Shown: piece by piece, positions 42,456 through 51,394 of the stretch
Position numbering within the stretch: position 1 is the stretch's first letter
How the letters are laid out: each line of letters starts with the position of its first letter
NCBI GenBank assembly: GCA_039934035.1
Contig: JBDTMZ010000159.1
Span: forward strand, 1 to 64,000
Direction of reading: 5' to 3'
Source of the DNA: Solibacter sp039934035
GTDB lineage: Bacteria; Acidobacteriota; Terriglobia; Bryobacterales; Bryobacteraceae
Length of the DNA stretch: 64,000 nucleotides
Made by a program: the position numbers and the translations under genes
The notes under the pieces: model-generated
What the model was told of the DNA's origin: nothing
Database searches by the model: none
The model's input: only the letters and a program-made list of their open reading frames with translations

Positions 42456-44663
42456 CACTCCGATACCGGCCCACCACTCGCCGTCGTTGCGATGCTTGCG
42501 CTCCAGCCCGCGCGCCAGCAGCCTTTCTACGAAGGCGCGGGCAATCATAACTTCTTCCCCCATCGCTTCGGCCCAGCTCCGGTAATCCGCATACAGCTTG
42601 CGGCACTTAATCGTGGCGTACTCTCCGAGCACGCAGCGCTCTTCCAGAAACTGGCCCACCTGATCGTTTTCATTGCGCCATGCCGCCGTCGCCAGGCGGA
42701 CCGCGTCGGGAAAACACAGGCCGTCCTCCTGCCAGCGCAGACAGCCTTCCACCGCCCACGCGAGCACTCCCGGAAGTTCGGCGCGCATCGCCGCCTTCAG
42801 CCCGCGATCTTCGCGCCCCTCGAAACTTACCTCGAACGGCACCAGCTTGACGCGACTCCAGATTGCCGGATCGGCGCCGCGCACGGCGGGCTTATGATTG
42901 GTGGCCAGCCAGATCTTGTGCGTCGGCTGGAACTCGTAGGAATTCTCGTACAGGCGGCGCGCGCGCACCATGTCGCCGCCGGTCAGCCACTTCACCAGAC
43001 TCTCGGCCAACCCGGCGCCCTCGCGGCCTTCCTGCGCGCTCACCAGGTGGCGTCCGCGCATATTCGCCACATCGTCGCGCGGACCGCCGCGATCGTTCTG
43101 GCTGGTGAAGGTCGAAAAGTCGGCAGTCACGGCGTAGTCGCCCAGCAATTCCATCATGGTGCGCAGGAAGACGCCCTTGCCGTTGCGCCCGCTGCCGTGC
43201 AGCAGGAACAGGCACTCCTCGCGGGTCTCGCCGGTGAGCGAATAGCCGGCGGCGCGCTGCAGGAACGGCACCAGCTCGGGCTGCGGCGCGAAGACTTCGC
43301 CGAGGAAGCGCTCCCAGCGCGGCGCCCGCGTCCCGACGCGGTATTCCACCGGGCAGAGGCGAGTCAGCAGGTAACTCGGATCGTGCGTGTGCAGTTCTCC
43401 GGTGCGCAGGTCCACCACGCCGTTGGTGCAGTTGAGCAGGTAGTGGTCGCTATCCAGTTCGTCGGGAGAGATGCGCAGGCGCGGGTCGCTTTCCGCGAGT
43501 TTGATCATGGCGAAGATGCGGGCGGCGGCTTCACTGCGCCGCGCCCAATCCACCACCGCCTGGCGCGCCACCGGGTGGGGCGCGTCCACCGCCTCGCTAT
43601 AGATCGAGCGCACGGTCCGCTTGGACAGTTCCACCGCGATGGCGGTGGCGTCGAGATTCCAGCGTACGGTGTCCCACGCCAGCCAGCAGCGCAGTTCAGG
43701 GCAGTAGCGCAACTCGCCGCCGTAGCGCTTCACCAGGCGCTCTGCATTGCCCATATCGGTGAGGCGCAACTGGTCTTCGGAGCCGGTGGGCGCCAGGGCG
43801 AGCGCGATGGTGCGGTCGCGGTAATCGGGGCGGTCCCACTTTTCGCGATAGAGTCCGCTCTGGCGGAAGAGTTGGTCGATGCGCGCCGGGTCGTTGCCGG
43901 TCTGGCGGGCCAGCACGCGGCAGAGGGCCAGATCGGCACGCGAATCGTCGCCCGAGTAGTCGCTGGTGTCGCCTGCCCAGAGGCGGTCGAAGCGGGTGAC
44001 GGCGCGGACGGCGGGCGTTTCCGGCGCGGGCTTGGGCGGGGCGGATGGGGCGGGGCGGGCGGCGAAGATGCGGTCGTACAGCGTTTGCATGGCGAGGCCG
44101 CGCGCCTCGATGGTGGCGGGGAAGTCGGGGAGCCGCTGGCCGGTGAGGGTGAAGTAGCGGTCGCGTGAGTACATTTCGATCTCGCCCTCTTCCAGCTTTT
44201 TGCGGCGGCCCTTGCCTCCCGGCAGGACGCCGCGGACGATCAGCTTCACGCCTTTTCCCGAGGGCGAGACCTCGGTATAGCTGGACAGGCTGTCCAGGAT
44301 GGCGCGCGCCCAGGGGGCGATGGCGCCGGTCCGCGGGTCGCGGCAATCGTCGAGATCGATGCCGGTGTAGGGTCCGTCCGCGGCGAAGACGAAGCCCACG
44401 CCGGTGACGCGGTGGCGGTGCACCGCTTCGCACGCCTGCGCATAGGTGCACCAGGTGGCGGCGTTGTTGGCCATGGCAAGGCCTCCGGTGGCGGCATTCA
44501 CCGGCAGTTTATGTGGCTTGGGCCGCGCTTCCAGCGGACGGGTGGGCCGTCCATTCGGTAAGGTCACGGGCACTCCAGTGCCCGGCACGCTCCACCACGC
44601 TACCCATTGGCGTAGCGATTTCAGTTCCTGGGGAATCCCCTCGTAATCGGTTTCGGTCTGCAT
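42438..44663 (-). CDS. Phage/plasmid-type primase-helicase (P4/D5 family, SF3)
   Basis: This 741-residue replication protein has an N-terminal archaeo-eukaryotic-type primase-polymerase domain: GVGFVFAADGPYTGIDLDDC supplies the acidic pair and EVSPSGKGVKLIVRG a later strand. A linker of about 60 residues is Pro/Ala-rich. Next come a D5_N region (TRLCPVEYRVGTRAPRWERF) and an SF3 helicase with Walker A LHGSGRNGKGVF and the ATNHKP sensor. I chose ATG 44663; a TTG at 44729 is in frame but weaker. No integrase, capsid or other phage gene is near, so it may be the remnant of an integrated element. Confidence 0.88.
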   Translation of the reverse strand: MQTETDYEGIPQELKSLRQWVAWWSVPGTGVPVTLPNGRPTRPLEARPKPHKLPVNAATGGLAMANNAATWCTYAQACEAVHRHRVTGVGFVFAADGPYTGIDLDDCRDPRTGAIAPWARAILDSLSSYTEVSPSGKGVKLIVRGVLPGGKGRRKKLEEGEIEMYSRDRYFTLTGQRLPDFPATIEARGLAMQTLYDRIFAARPAPSAPPKPAPETPAVRAVTRFDRLWAGDTSDYSGDDSRADLALCRVLARQTGNDPARIDQLFRQSGLYREKWDRPDYRDRTIALALAPTGSEDQLRLTDMGNAERLVKRYGGELRYCPELRCWLAWDTVRWNLDATAIAVELSKRTVRSIYSEAVDAPHPVARQAVVDWARRSEAAARIFAMIKLAESDPRLRISPDELDSDHYLLNCTNGVVDLRTGELHTHDPSYLLTRLCPVEYRVGTRAPRWERFLGEVFAPQPELVPFLQRAAGYSLTGETREECLFLLHGSGRNGKGVFLRTMMELLGDYAVTADFSTFTSQNDRGGPRDDVANMRGRHLVSAQEGREGAGLAESLVKWLTGGDMVRARRLYENSYEFQPTHKIWLATNHKPAVRGADPAIWSRVKLVPFEVSFEGREDRGLKAAMRAELPGVLAWAVEGCLRWQEDGLCFPDAVRLATAAWRNENDQVGQFLEERCVLGEYATIKCRKLYADYRSWAEAMGEEVMIARAFVERLLARGLERKHRNDGEWWAGIGVKSEVK

Positions 44664-44798
44664 CTCCGATTTCACGCTAGCATTGCGGAGTTGCGGGTCC
44701 GAAAATGAGTGATTGAAAAGAAAGGGCAAACTCCCGAAATGTTCGTGTGAAGCGAGTCGCCCCGTCCTCGATTGCCGCGTCTCTGATCGGGAGCTGCG

Positions 44799-45323
44799 TC
44801 AGAACGTAAATGCGAGGCCAAAGACCAGCGCGCTTGACGACCCGCTTGCGGGAGGCTCGCTGATGGAATGTACGTAGTGCAGGTTATACGCCGCCTCCAC
44901 CGAGACATTGCGGGCAACGAAGCACTTCAGGCCGGCTTCGCCCCGCAAAGTGAAGCGCGTATAAGTGCCGTCGAACTGAAAACCGTGGGCAATACCCAGT
45001 CCCGGACTGGCGCCAATGAACGGGAACAGCTTTGGATTGCGAGTGGAAAACAGGTAACGGTAGTGGGCAGCGAGGGCGTAGGACTGCCCGGCGGAAGCTC
45101 CCGTAATTCCGATTTCGGCGCCCAGCAGCGAACTTCGCGAGATGTAGTAGCCCGCGCCAACCTGCAGGCTTCCGCTGGTCGAGCCGGGGTTGCTGTGGGG
45201 GACGGTGACGTTGCCTGAGAATCCAAGCTCGATCTTGCCGCGCTCGATGTATGCGCCGGTATCGGGTTGCGGTTGGGCGAGTCCTATGGCGCATAGCAGG
45301 AGCGCAGCTGAAACGAGTCGCAA
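44799..45323 (-). CDS. Small outer-membrane beta-barrel protein
   Basis: The protein has 174 residues. A signal peptide (about 1-17) is followed by alternating amphipathic strands with aromatic ends (KIELGFSGNVTV, SLQVGAGYYISRSSLLGAEIG, SYALAAHYRYLF). The final residues SALVFGLAFTF end in Phe, the BAM-recognised signature of outer-membrane beta barrels. About eight strands fit the OmpA/OmpW-like class. The start is TTG 45323 with GGAGG correctly spaced. Role unknown; porin or adhesin are guesses. Confidence 0.8.
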   Translation of the reverse strand: MRLVSAALLLCAIGLAQPQPDTGAYIERGKIELGFSGNVTVPHSNPGSTSGSLQVGAGYYISRSSLLGAEIGITGASAGQSYALAAHYRYLFSTRNPKLFPFIGASPGLGIAHGFQFDGTYTRFTLRGEAGLKCFVARNVSVEAAYNLHYVHSISEPPASGSSSALVFGLAFTF

Positions 45324-45449
45324 GGTGTTTCCTCCATCGCATACGACGCGTAATCGGGGGAGAGGTTACCGTCGATTGCATATATATAGGATCTGTAACC
45401 CGGAAGCAGGCACTTTCCCGCAGAGGGAACCCGGCCTTAATCGTGTTGG

Positions 45450-45574
45450 TTTTCCTTTGCGTCTTTGTGCCTTGGCGTGCGATCCCTTTTCCACACAGCT
45501 TCGCAGTGGGACTCATGCTCGCTTCGAAGCTGTCCGATTGCCTCACGCAAAGGCGCAAAGGCGCTAAGGAAAAC
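45450..45574. repeat. Imperfect inverted repeat in the 468-bp gap before the sugar operon
   Basis: Arms of about 30 nt (45450-45479 and 45545-45574) agree at all but about four positions. The arms are built from CTTTGCG/CCTTGGCG words, the same vocabulary as the repeat at 60192-60268. This suggests an interspersed palindromic family. The rest of the gap (45324-45791) holds a promoter at 45721 and no gene. Confidence 0.65.
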
Positions 45575-45720
45575 CTTGAAGACTTCGCGTGCCAGGAGTC
45601 TCCCGGACCGTTTTCGGGACGCTTAACTGTAGAGAAATCCGATAAACGATACGTTTAACGGGAATCGCCGCACGTGGAATCAAGCACTTGGCAGGCGCAC
45701 CCCGCCTAACGTGCTCTAAC

Positions 45721-45749
45721 TTGGCGGAGCCCCCCAAATCGCTTACACT
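45721..45749 (+). promoter_or_regulatory. Promoter of the aldolase-kinase-transaldolase operon
   Basis: TTGGCG (45721-45726), a 17-bp spacer and TACACT (45744-45749) fit a sigma-70 promoter. The leader would be about 36 nt. No operator repeat is evident. Confidence 0.65.
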
Positions 45750-45791
45750 GCCATTTTAGACTAAATAAGATTTACAGATCTCTTTACCTTT

Positions 45792-46718
45792 ATGTGTGCA
45801 ACTCACCTCGAAACCTCGCCAGCCGACCTGCTGACCGCCCGTATGGCCGGGGTCTTCGTTCCCATCTCCACTCCGTTTGCCGATGACGAAAGTGTGGATT
45901 TTTCCGCCTTAACCTACAACGTGGAGCGCTACGCCGCCAGCGATGTGCTGGGCTACCTGGCGCTCGGCTCCAACGGTGAAAACCGCAGCCTCACCGAAGA
46001 GGAGAAGTACCAGGTGCTGGAATGCATCATCCGGCATAAGGGCAAAGGCCAGGTGGTGATGGCGGGCGCTACCTATGATGCGCAGCGGGATACCGAGCAT
46101 TTCCTGACCCGCGCGGCGGACCTTGGGGCGGACTTCGGCCTCGTCCTCTCCCCGGGCTACTTCCGGAAATTGATGACCGAAGAGGTCCTGTTCCGGTATT
46201 TCAGCACCGTGGCCGACCGGTCGCCGGTGCCGCTGCTGCTCTACAACGCGCCCGGATTCTGCGGCGTGACCCTGACTCCGGCCCTGGTCGCCCGCCTGGC
46301 GCTGCACCCCAACATCGTTGGGATGAAGGACAGCGCCACCAGCGGGATTGAGAATTTCCTGCCGGCGCAGAGCGCGACATTTCGCGTGCTGGCCGGGAGC
46401 GCCAACTTCCTGTTCGCCGCCATGATGGGCGGGTCGGTGGGCGGCACGGTATCGCTGGCCAACTCGTTCCCCGAGGTCGCGCTCCAACTCTTCCGCTACG
46501 GGCAGGCGCGCGACGTAGCGCGCGGCGTCCCGTTCCAGGAACGGGTGACGCGGATCAACCAGGCGATCTCCGGTCCCTTCGGACCCGCCGGGGTGAAGGC
46601 CGCGATGAATCTGGCGGGACTCCGGGGCGGCATTCCCCGCCGTCCGCTGCTTCCGCTGGCGGAAGCCCAAGTCGAACAACTGCGACAGCTCTTTCTAAAG
46701 GAGGGTCTTATTTCATGA
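45792..46718 (+). CDS. DapA/NanA-family class I aldolase
   Basis: This 308-residue Schiff-base aldolase or lyase has the (beta/alpha)8 fold of dihydrodipicolinate synthase. The catalytic Lys179 is in GMKDSATSG and Tyr151 in LLYNAPGF, and the pyruvate-binding GSNGENRSL replaces the usual GTTGE. This variation suggests a sugar-acid aldolase rather than lysine synthesis. The kinase and transaldolase genes that follow support sugar catabolism. The start is uncertain: ATG 45792 has no ribosome site, and ATG 45843 begins nearer the conserved core. The kinase ATG overlaps its stop by 4 nt. Confidence 0.85.
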   Translation: MCATHLETSPADLLTARMAGVFVPISTPFADDESVDFSALTYNVERYAASDVLGYLALGSNGENRSLTEEEKYQVLECIIRHKGKGQVVMAGATYDAQRDTEHFLTRAADLGADFGLVLSPGYFRKLMTEEVLFRYFSTVADRSPVPLLLYNAPGFCGVTLTPALVARLALHPNIVGMKDSATSGIENFLPAQSATFRVLAGSANFLFAAMMGGSVGGTVSLANSFPEVALQLFRYGQARDVARGVPFQERVTRINQAISGPFGPAGVKAAMNLAGLRGGIPRRPLLPLAEAQVEQLRQLFLKEGLIS

Positions 46719-48100
46719 GCCGGGACATTCTGGCCGTAGACGTCGGGACCACTGCGATGAAGATCGCGGTATTCAGTCCCGATCTCGAGAAGCGGTGCGA
46801 AGCGACCCGTAAGTACGACGTCAACGTATATTGCGGCGGGCGCGCCGATATCGAGCCGGAAAAGTGGTGGATCGCGCTGCGCGAGTGCTGCGCGGAGCTC
46901 CGCGAGCACCTTTCCGCGGTGGGCGTGATATCGCTCTCCGTGACCACGCCGGGACTGACGCCGATGGCGGAAGACGGCACGGCGCTCGGACCGGCCATCC
47001 TCTTCTTCGATGGACGCTCCCACAAGCAGGCGCGGGAAATCCGGCTGGCCGTGGGCGAGCAGAAGTTCCTGGAGGAAGGCTGCAATCTGCCGGTGTCGGG
47101 CGGATCTTCGCTGTGCTCCATTTTGTGGATTCGCGAGAATCAGCCGGACGTGTGGGAGGCCACCGCGAAGTTCGGACACACCAATACGCACGTCGCCAAG
47201 CGGCTGACCGGGAACTTTGTGATCGACCCCTCGACCATCTCGATTTCCGGACTCTACAACACCGCCAAGAACGATCTGACGTGGAACCAGGACGTGCTGG
47301 ATATCGCGGGCATTCCGGAGAGCAAGCTGCCCGACCTGGTGCATTCCTACGAGCCGGCGGGCCGCATTCTGCCGGAGATGGCGGAGCACTTCGGGCTGCC
47401 GAAGGATTGCGTGGTGCTGATTGGCGGCAACGATGCCGTGCTGGCGGCGCTTTCCGGCGATATCACCGAGCCGGGCGATATCAGCAACGTGTGCGGCACC
47501 TGCGAGATCACTTCGGTCTGCCTGGACCAGCCGCTCTATTCGCCGAATTTCAACATACGCTGCCACGCGATTCCCGATCGCTGGATCACGCTCTTTGTGA
47601 TGAACACGGGCGGCAAGGCGCTCGAGTGGTTCCACTCGGTGTTCTGCGAGGGCATGAGCGAGCAGCATTTCTACGACGAGTACCTGCCCGGCGTGCTGCA
47701 CGATTTCTTCAGCTCCAGCCGGATCAATGAGCGGGAAGCGGTGCTGCCGCAGTATGTGCCGTTCCTGGGCGGCAGCCGCTACACGATGGAGCAGCTAAAG
47801 GCCAGTTTCAGCGGCATCAACCTGGAAACCACACGCGACAAACTGCTGCTCAGCCTGGTCCGCGGCAACGCCATGTACCAGGGCGAGCACCTGCGGGAAA
47901 TCGGGCAGAAGGTGAAGCTCAGCAGCAAGGTGATGACCACCGGCGGCGGGGCGAAAATCCCCGGCTACATCGAAGCCAAGAAGCGCTGGACGGGCGACTT
48001 CGAGTACGAGTACTCGGATCAATCGTCGCTCGCCGGGGCAGCCATTTTGGGGCAGTTCTACTTTGCAAAAACTTATAACCGCATTGAGGCGGTTCGATAG
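46715..48100 (+). CDS. FGGY-family carbohydrate kinase
   Basis: This 461-residue sugar kinase has the FGGY ribokinase-hexokinase-like fold: ILAVDVGTTAMKIAVFS is the ATP-binding phosphate-1 motif, GGNDAVLAAL contains the catalytic Asp240, and TTGGGAKIPGY is the adenosine region. The specific sugar (xylulose, ribulose, gluconate or other) is not evident. The preceding gene overlaps by 4 nt and transaldolase follows after 9 nt. With a transaldolase, a ketopentose or similar intermediate is plausible. Confidence 0.9.
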   Translation: MSRDILAVDVGTTAMKIAVFSPDLEKRCEATRKYDVNVYCGGRADIEPEKWWIALRECCAELREHLSAVGVISLSVTTPGLTPMAEDGTALGPAILFFDGRSHKQAREIRLAVGEQKFLEEGCNLPVSGGSSLCSILWIRENQPDVWEATAKFGHTNTHVAKRLTGNFVIDPSTISISGLYNTAKNDLTWNQDVLDIAGIPESKLPDLVHSYEPAGRILPEMAEHFGLPKDCVVLIGGNDAVLAALSGDITEPGDISNVCGTCEITSVCLDQPLYSPNFNIRCHAIPDRWITLFVMNTGGKALEWFHSVFCEGMSEQHFYDEYLPGVLHDFFSSSRINEREAVLPQYVPFLGGSRYTMEQLKASFSGINLETTRDKLLLSLVRGNAMYQGEHLREIGQKVKLSSKVMTTGGGAKIPGYIEAKKRWTGDFEYEYSDQSSLAGAAILGQFYFAKTYNRIEAVR

Positions 48101-48109
48101 GAGAGGAAT

Positions 48110-49324
48110 ATGTCTGAAAGCGTAATCGAACGATTGGTGAAGACGAATCCGGATATGGAAATCTGGTGGGACAGCTCCCCCCTGATTTACAAGAAGTGGG
48201 CAGCCAAGATGCTGGCCGCTGCGCCGGACTATAAGAAGGCAGAGCTCGAGGCGCAACTTCACCGCCTCTTCAACATCGACGACCCGGCGAAATCCGTGAT
48301 CCGTGGCTGCACCACGAATCCTCCGCTGTCGCTCGACGCGGTGAAATCCGATCCCGAATACTGGAACGCGCGCATCGATGCGATGATTCACGCGAACCCG
48401 ATGATCACCAGCAAGGAACTCTTTTGGGCGACCTATAAAGCGGTGGTGAAAGAGGGCGCGGCGATCTTCAAGCCGATGTTCGACGCCTCGCACGGCCGTT
48501 TCGGATGGGTGTCCGGCCAGTTGGATCCGCGCCTTTTCTCCGAAAAGGAAGCCATGTACGAGCAGGCGGACGAACTGGCGGGGCTGAGTCCCAACGTGAT
48601 GGTGAAGGTTCCGGCCAGCACGGCAGGCGTCAATGTGGTGCGCCACCTGACGTCGAAGGCCATCTCCACCAACGTCACCACGTGCTTCACCGTATCGCAG
48701 GTGATGGCAGTGGCGAAGGCGGCGCAGGAAGGCCTGGAGCTCGCCAAGAAGAATAAGGTCGATATTTCCGGCTGGCGCGCGGTCATTACTTTGATGATGG
48801 GCCGTTTGAGCGAACGCAAGAACCTGATGGACCAGGCCGCCGAGCGCGGTATTACCATCACGGACGCGGAGCGCAAGTGGTTCGGCATCGCGGCATTCAA
48901 GAAGTGCGTGCAGTTGCTGCGCGAAGGCGGCTATCCGAGCAAGATGTTGTTGTGCTCGGTGCGTCCCGGTCCGCTGGTCAACGGCAAAATGCATTTCTGG
49001 GATGTGGAAGAGTTCGCGGGTGGCGACGTGGTGTATACGCTGCCGCCGTACGGGCTGGAACCGCTGTTCTCATGCGGCGACGATATGCAGTTCGACGCCA
49101 ACGCCATCAATCGGCCGGTGCCGCAGACGGTGATCGATAAGATCATGCAGATTCCGTACGGGATTCAGGGGCTGGACCCGAACGGACTTTCGGCGGATCA
49201 GTTCAATACGCACCCCGCGACGGTATTGACCGTGGCGGAATTCTCCAAGGCGGCGGCGGGGTTGGAAGAGTACGTGGCGAATCGTCTGCGTGTGGCGGCG
49301 GAAGAGCCGGCGCTGCAGGTGTAG
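48110..49324 (+). CDS. Transaldolase-family protein
   Basis: This 404-residue protein is longer than usual transaldolases (about 215-390). The catalytic Schiff-base lysine is Lys166 in SPNVMVKVPAS, with the family context TTNPPLSLD and STNVTTCFTVSQ. The C-terminal third has motifs MLLCSVRPGPLVN and YTLPPYGLEPL that I do not associate with classical TalA/TalB. The substrate could differ from sedoheptulose-7-phosphate. AGGAG precedes ATG 48110. It is the third gene of the sugar operon and is followed by a palindromic repeat. Confidence 0.88.
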   Translation: MSESVIERLVKTNPDMEIWWDSSPLIYKKWAAKMLAAAPDYKKAELEAQLHRLFNIDDPAKSVIRGCTTNPPLSLDAVKSDPEYWNARIDAMIHANPMITSKELFWATYKAVVKEGAAIFKPMFDASHGRFGWVSGQLDPRLFSEKEAMYEQADELAGLSPNVMVKVPASTAGVNVVRHLTSKAISTNVTTCFTVSQVMAVAKAAQEGLELAKKNKVDISGWRAVITLMMGRLSERKNLMDQAAERGITITDAERKWFGIAAFKKCVQLLREGGYPSKMLLCSVRPGPLVNGKMHFWDVEEFAGGDVVYTLPPYGLEPLFSCGDDMQFDANAINRPVPQTVIDKIMQIPYGIQGLDPNGLSADQFNTHPATVLTVAEFSKAAAGLEEYVANRLRVAAEEPALQV

Positions 49325-49333
49325 GGAAGCGTC

Positions 49334-49414
49334 GGTAGGACAGCCCTCCCGGCCTGTCCAGCACGAAGTATTTTGCTTTAAGCAAGGGGGACAGGCCAGG
49401 AGGCCTGTCCTACC
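49334..49414. repeat. Palindromic repeat (GGACAGGCC family)
   Basis: Arms 49334-49359 and 49389-49414 are inverted with two mismatches in 26 bp, loop 29 nt. The arm ending GGCCTGTCC recurs in the repeat at 36985-37031. It lies directly after the transaldolase gene and may also serve as a terminator. Confidence 0.75.
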
Positions 49415-49476
49415 TACTGTTGGAAAATTCCGCTATTTCGGTGCGCCAGGTGTTAATCTAATGGCCGGGAAGCGGA

Positions 49477-51006
49477 ATGGACGAAACCGTGATTGCGCAG
49501 CCGTTGCCGGATCCGGCGGCCTGTCGAGCGGAACTGGAAACCGTTCTTGCCTCGCAAACGTTCGGACGAGCGCCGGCAGTATCCAAGATACTGAGGTTCG
49601 TCTGCAGTCGATACCTGGAGGGCGTGGGAGACACGGTCACCGAGTGGACCATCGCCATCGACGGGCTCGGGCGGCGCGAGAATTTCGATCCGGAGCGCGA
49701 CGCCATCGTGCGCGTCGAGTTTCATCTCCTGCGGAAACGCCTCACACAGTATTACCTCAAGGAAGGCGCGTCGCACGGCGTGCGGATCACGTTCGGCGAG
49801 AACGGCTATCTGCCGCGCTTTGTGCTGGCCGGCGCGGTGGCGCCCGAAGTTCCCGCCCTTCCACCCCCCACTCCAGAACCGGAACCGGAAGCCATTCCCG
49901 TAGCTGCGCCTGCGCCTGCACAGGAGGTTCCGGAGCTCCCAAGGCGATGGCGCGCGGGCACGGTCTTAGGAATCGCGGCGGCGCTGACCGGTGTGTTTTT
50001 GATTGCGGTGTGGGCGCTGGAGCAGCGTCCGGCGGAGCTGGCGTCAAAGGCCGCGCCCCCTGTATTTACCGGGCGGGCGATTCGGATTGCCACGGGAATC
50101 ACCGCGCCGAAGTATCTCGATAGTTCCGGGAATTCGTGGTCGGGCGATGCCTTTGCCACGGGCGGAACGCTGTTCGACCTGCCGGATCGCAAGATCTTCC
50201 GCACGCTCAATCAGGATTTGTACCAGCACGGGCGCGAAGGGGAGTTCCGCTACGATATTCCGGCCGGGGCGGGCTGGTACGAACTGCATCTGCACTTCGC
50301 GGAGACGCGTTTCGGACAGAGTCCGCTGGAAGGCGCCGAGGGGGCTCGCAAGTTCGATGTGGCGTTGAATGGCCGGCCGCTTCTGACGGATTTCGATATC
50401 GCGCGCGATGCGGCGGGTGCGAATACGGCGACGGTGAAGGTGTGGAAGGACGTGGCGCCGGCGGCGGATGGGCAGTTCCATTTTGCGTTCACGGGTCGCG
50501 CGGGAATGCCGCTTCTCAATGGGATCGAACTGCTGCCGGCGAAAAAGGGAGAGCCCTTGCCGGTGCGTATCAGTTGCGGTCCGCGCGCCGTTTCCGATAA
50601 GCAGGGACGGCTGTGGCAGGCCGACGAATATTTTCTGGGCGGGCGGCAGTTCGGGCGCGACGGCGAAGTCACGGGGACGGACGACGACTCGATTTTCGCG
50701 TCGTCCCGCCTGGGGAACTTCAGCTACGCGATTCCGGTTGCGGACGGGCTCACATATAAAGGGACGCTGCATTTCTTCGAAGGCGTCCATCGCAGCGAGG
50801 GCGAGCGCGTGTTCGATGTGTACGCCAACGGAGTCGAACTGCTGCGCGATTTTGACATCATCGGGAAGGCGGGCGGTCCGCGGCGCGCGGCGACTGCGAC
50901 GTTTCGGAATCTGCGGCCGAATGCGCAAGGCAAGCTGATCTTCAGCTTCGTGCCGGGGCGGGATGATGCCGCGGTGAGCGCGATCGAAGTAGAGGCGGAG
51001 AGGTAA
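49477..51006 (+). CDS. Membrane-anchored winged-helix protein with two malectin domains
   Basis: The protein has 509 residues. The N-terminal about 115 match a winged-helix domain common in Acidobacteria (SKILRFVCSRYLEGV, then ENFDPERDAIVRVEFHLLRK, ending GENGYLP). A Pro/Glu-rich linker (about 125-155) leads to one membrane helix (about 161-181). Outside lie two malectin domains (about 200-350 and 360-505), carbohydrate-binding beta folds marked by HLHFAETRFG and LHFFEGVHRS. The topology is that of a ToxR/CadC-like one-component regulator whose sensor binds sugar. It sits behind a sugar-catabolic operon. No operator was found. Confidence 0.8.
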   Translation: MDETVIAQPLPDPAACRAELETVLASQTFGRAPAVSKILRFVCSRYLEGVGDTVTEWTIAIDGLGRRENFDPERDAIVRVEFHLLRKRLTQYYLKEGASHGVRITFGENGYLPRFVLAGAVAPEVPALPPPTPEPEPEAIPVAAPAPAQEVPELPRRWRAGTVLGIAAALTGVFLIAVWALEQRPAELASKAAPPVFTGRAIRIATGITAPKYLDSSGNSWSGDAFATGGTLFDLPDRKIFRTLNQDLYQHGREGEFRYDIPAGAGWYELHLHFAETRFGQSPLEGAEGARKFDVALNGRPLLTDFDIARDAAGANTATVKVWKDVAPAADGQFHFAFTGRAGMPLLNGIELLPAKKGEPLPVRISCGPRAVSDKQGRLWQADEYFLGGRQFGRDGEVTGTDDDSIFASSRLGNFSYAIPVADGLTYKGTLHFFEGVHRSEGERVFDVYANGVELLRDFDIIGKAGGPRRAATATFRNLRPNAQGKLIFSFVPGRDDAAVSAIEVEAER

Positions 51007-51106
51007 GGCGGTCGCAAGCCGGCGACTACGGAGTGCTCCCCAATCGACCGACGATCGGAGGGCGGCGGATAGTTTCCGGTAACGGCGAGTCGAGCTGCAG
51101 GTCCGC

Positions 51107-51394
51107 TCAACTGGCCTTTCGCTCACGTTCCAAAGCCTTGTGCAACAATCCTTTGATGTAGGTTTGATAGGGTACGCCCTGCCGCTCGGCAATCTCTTGT
51201 GCCACTTGGACATCGGCAACCGCCATTCGAATGGTTACGGGTCTGGTCGCCCCACGGACTACCGGCAGTCGCTTGATCCTGCCTTCTTTTCTCGCCTTCA
51301 AAAACAGTTCGGTGATGACCTCGGGATGGGCGTCCCACCATTCCGCCTCGTCCTTTTCCGACTTGAACATCGGCAATTTGTGCTTAGTAGCCAT
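51107..51394 (-). CDS. brnA: BrnA-type antitoxin
   Basis: This 95-residue CopG/ribbon-helix-helix antitoxin has an acidic N-terminal part (SEKDEAEWWDAHPE) that binds the toxin and a C-terminal DNA-binding ribbon (PVTIRMAVADVQVAQEIAER then YQTYIKGLLHKAL), as in BrnA. Its ATG overlaps the brnT stop by one base (TAATG), so translation is coupled. The inverted repeat at the brnT start is its likely operator. Confidence 0.88.
   Translation of the reverse strand: MATKHKLPMFKSEKDEAEWWDAHPEVITELFLKARKEGRIKRLPVVRGATRPVTIRMAVADVQVAQEIAERQGVPYQTYIKGLLHKALERERKAS

Noticed and set aside
42393..44168. 591-residue plus-strand frame opposite the primase-helicase
   Set aside because: Shadow of a Walker-motif-containing gene; no independent evidence.
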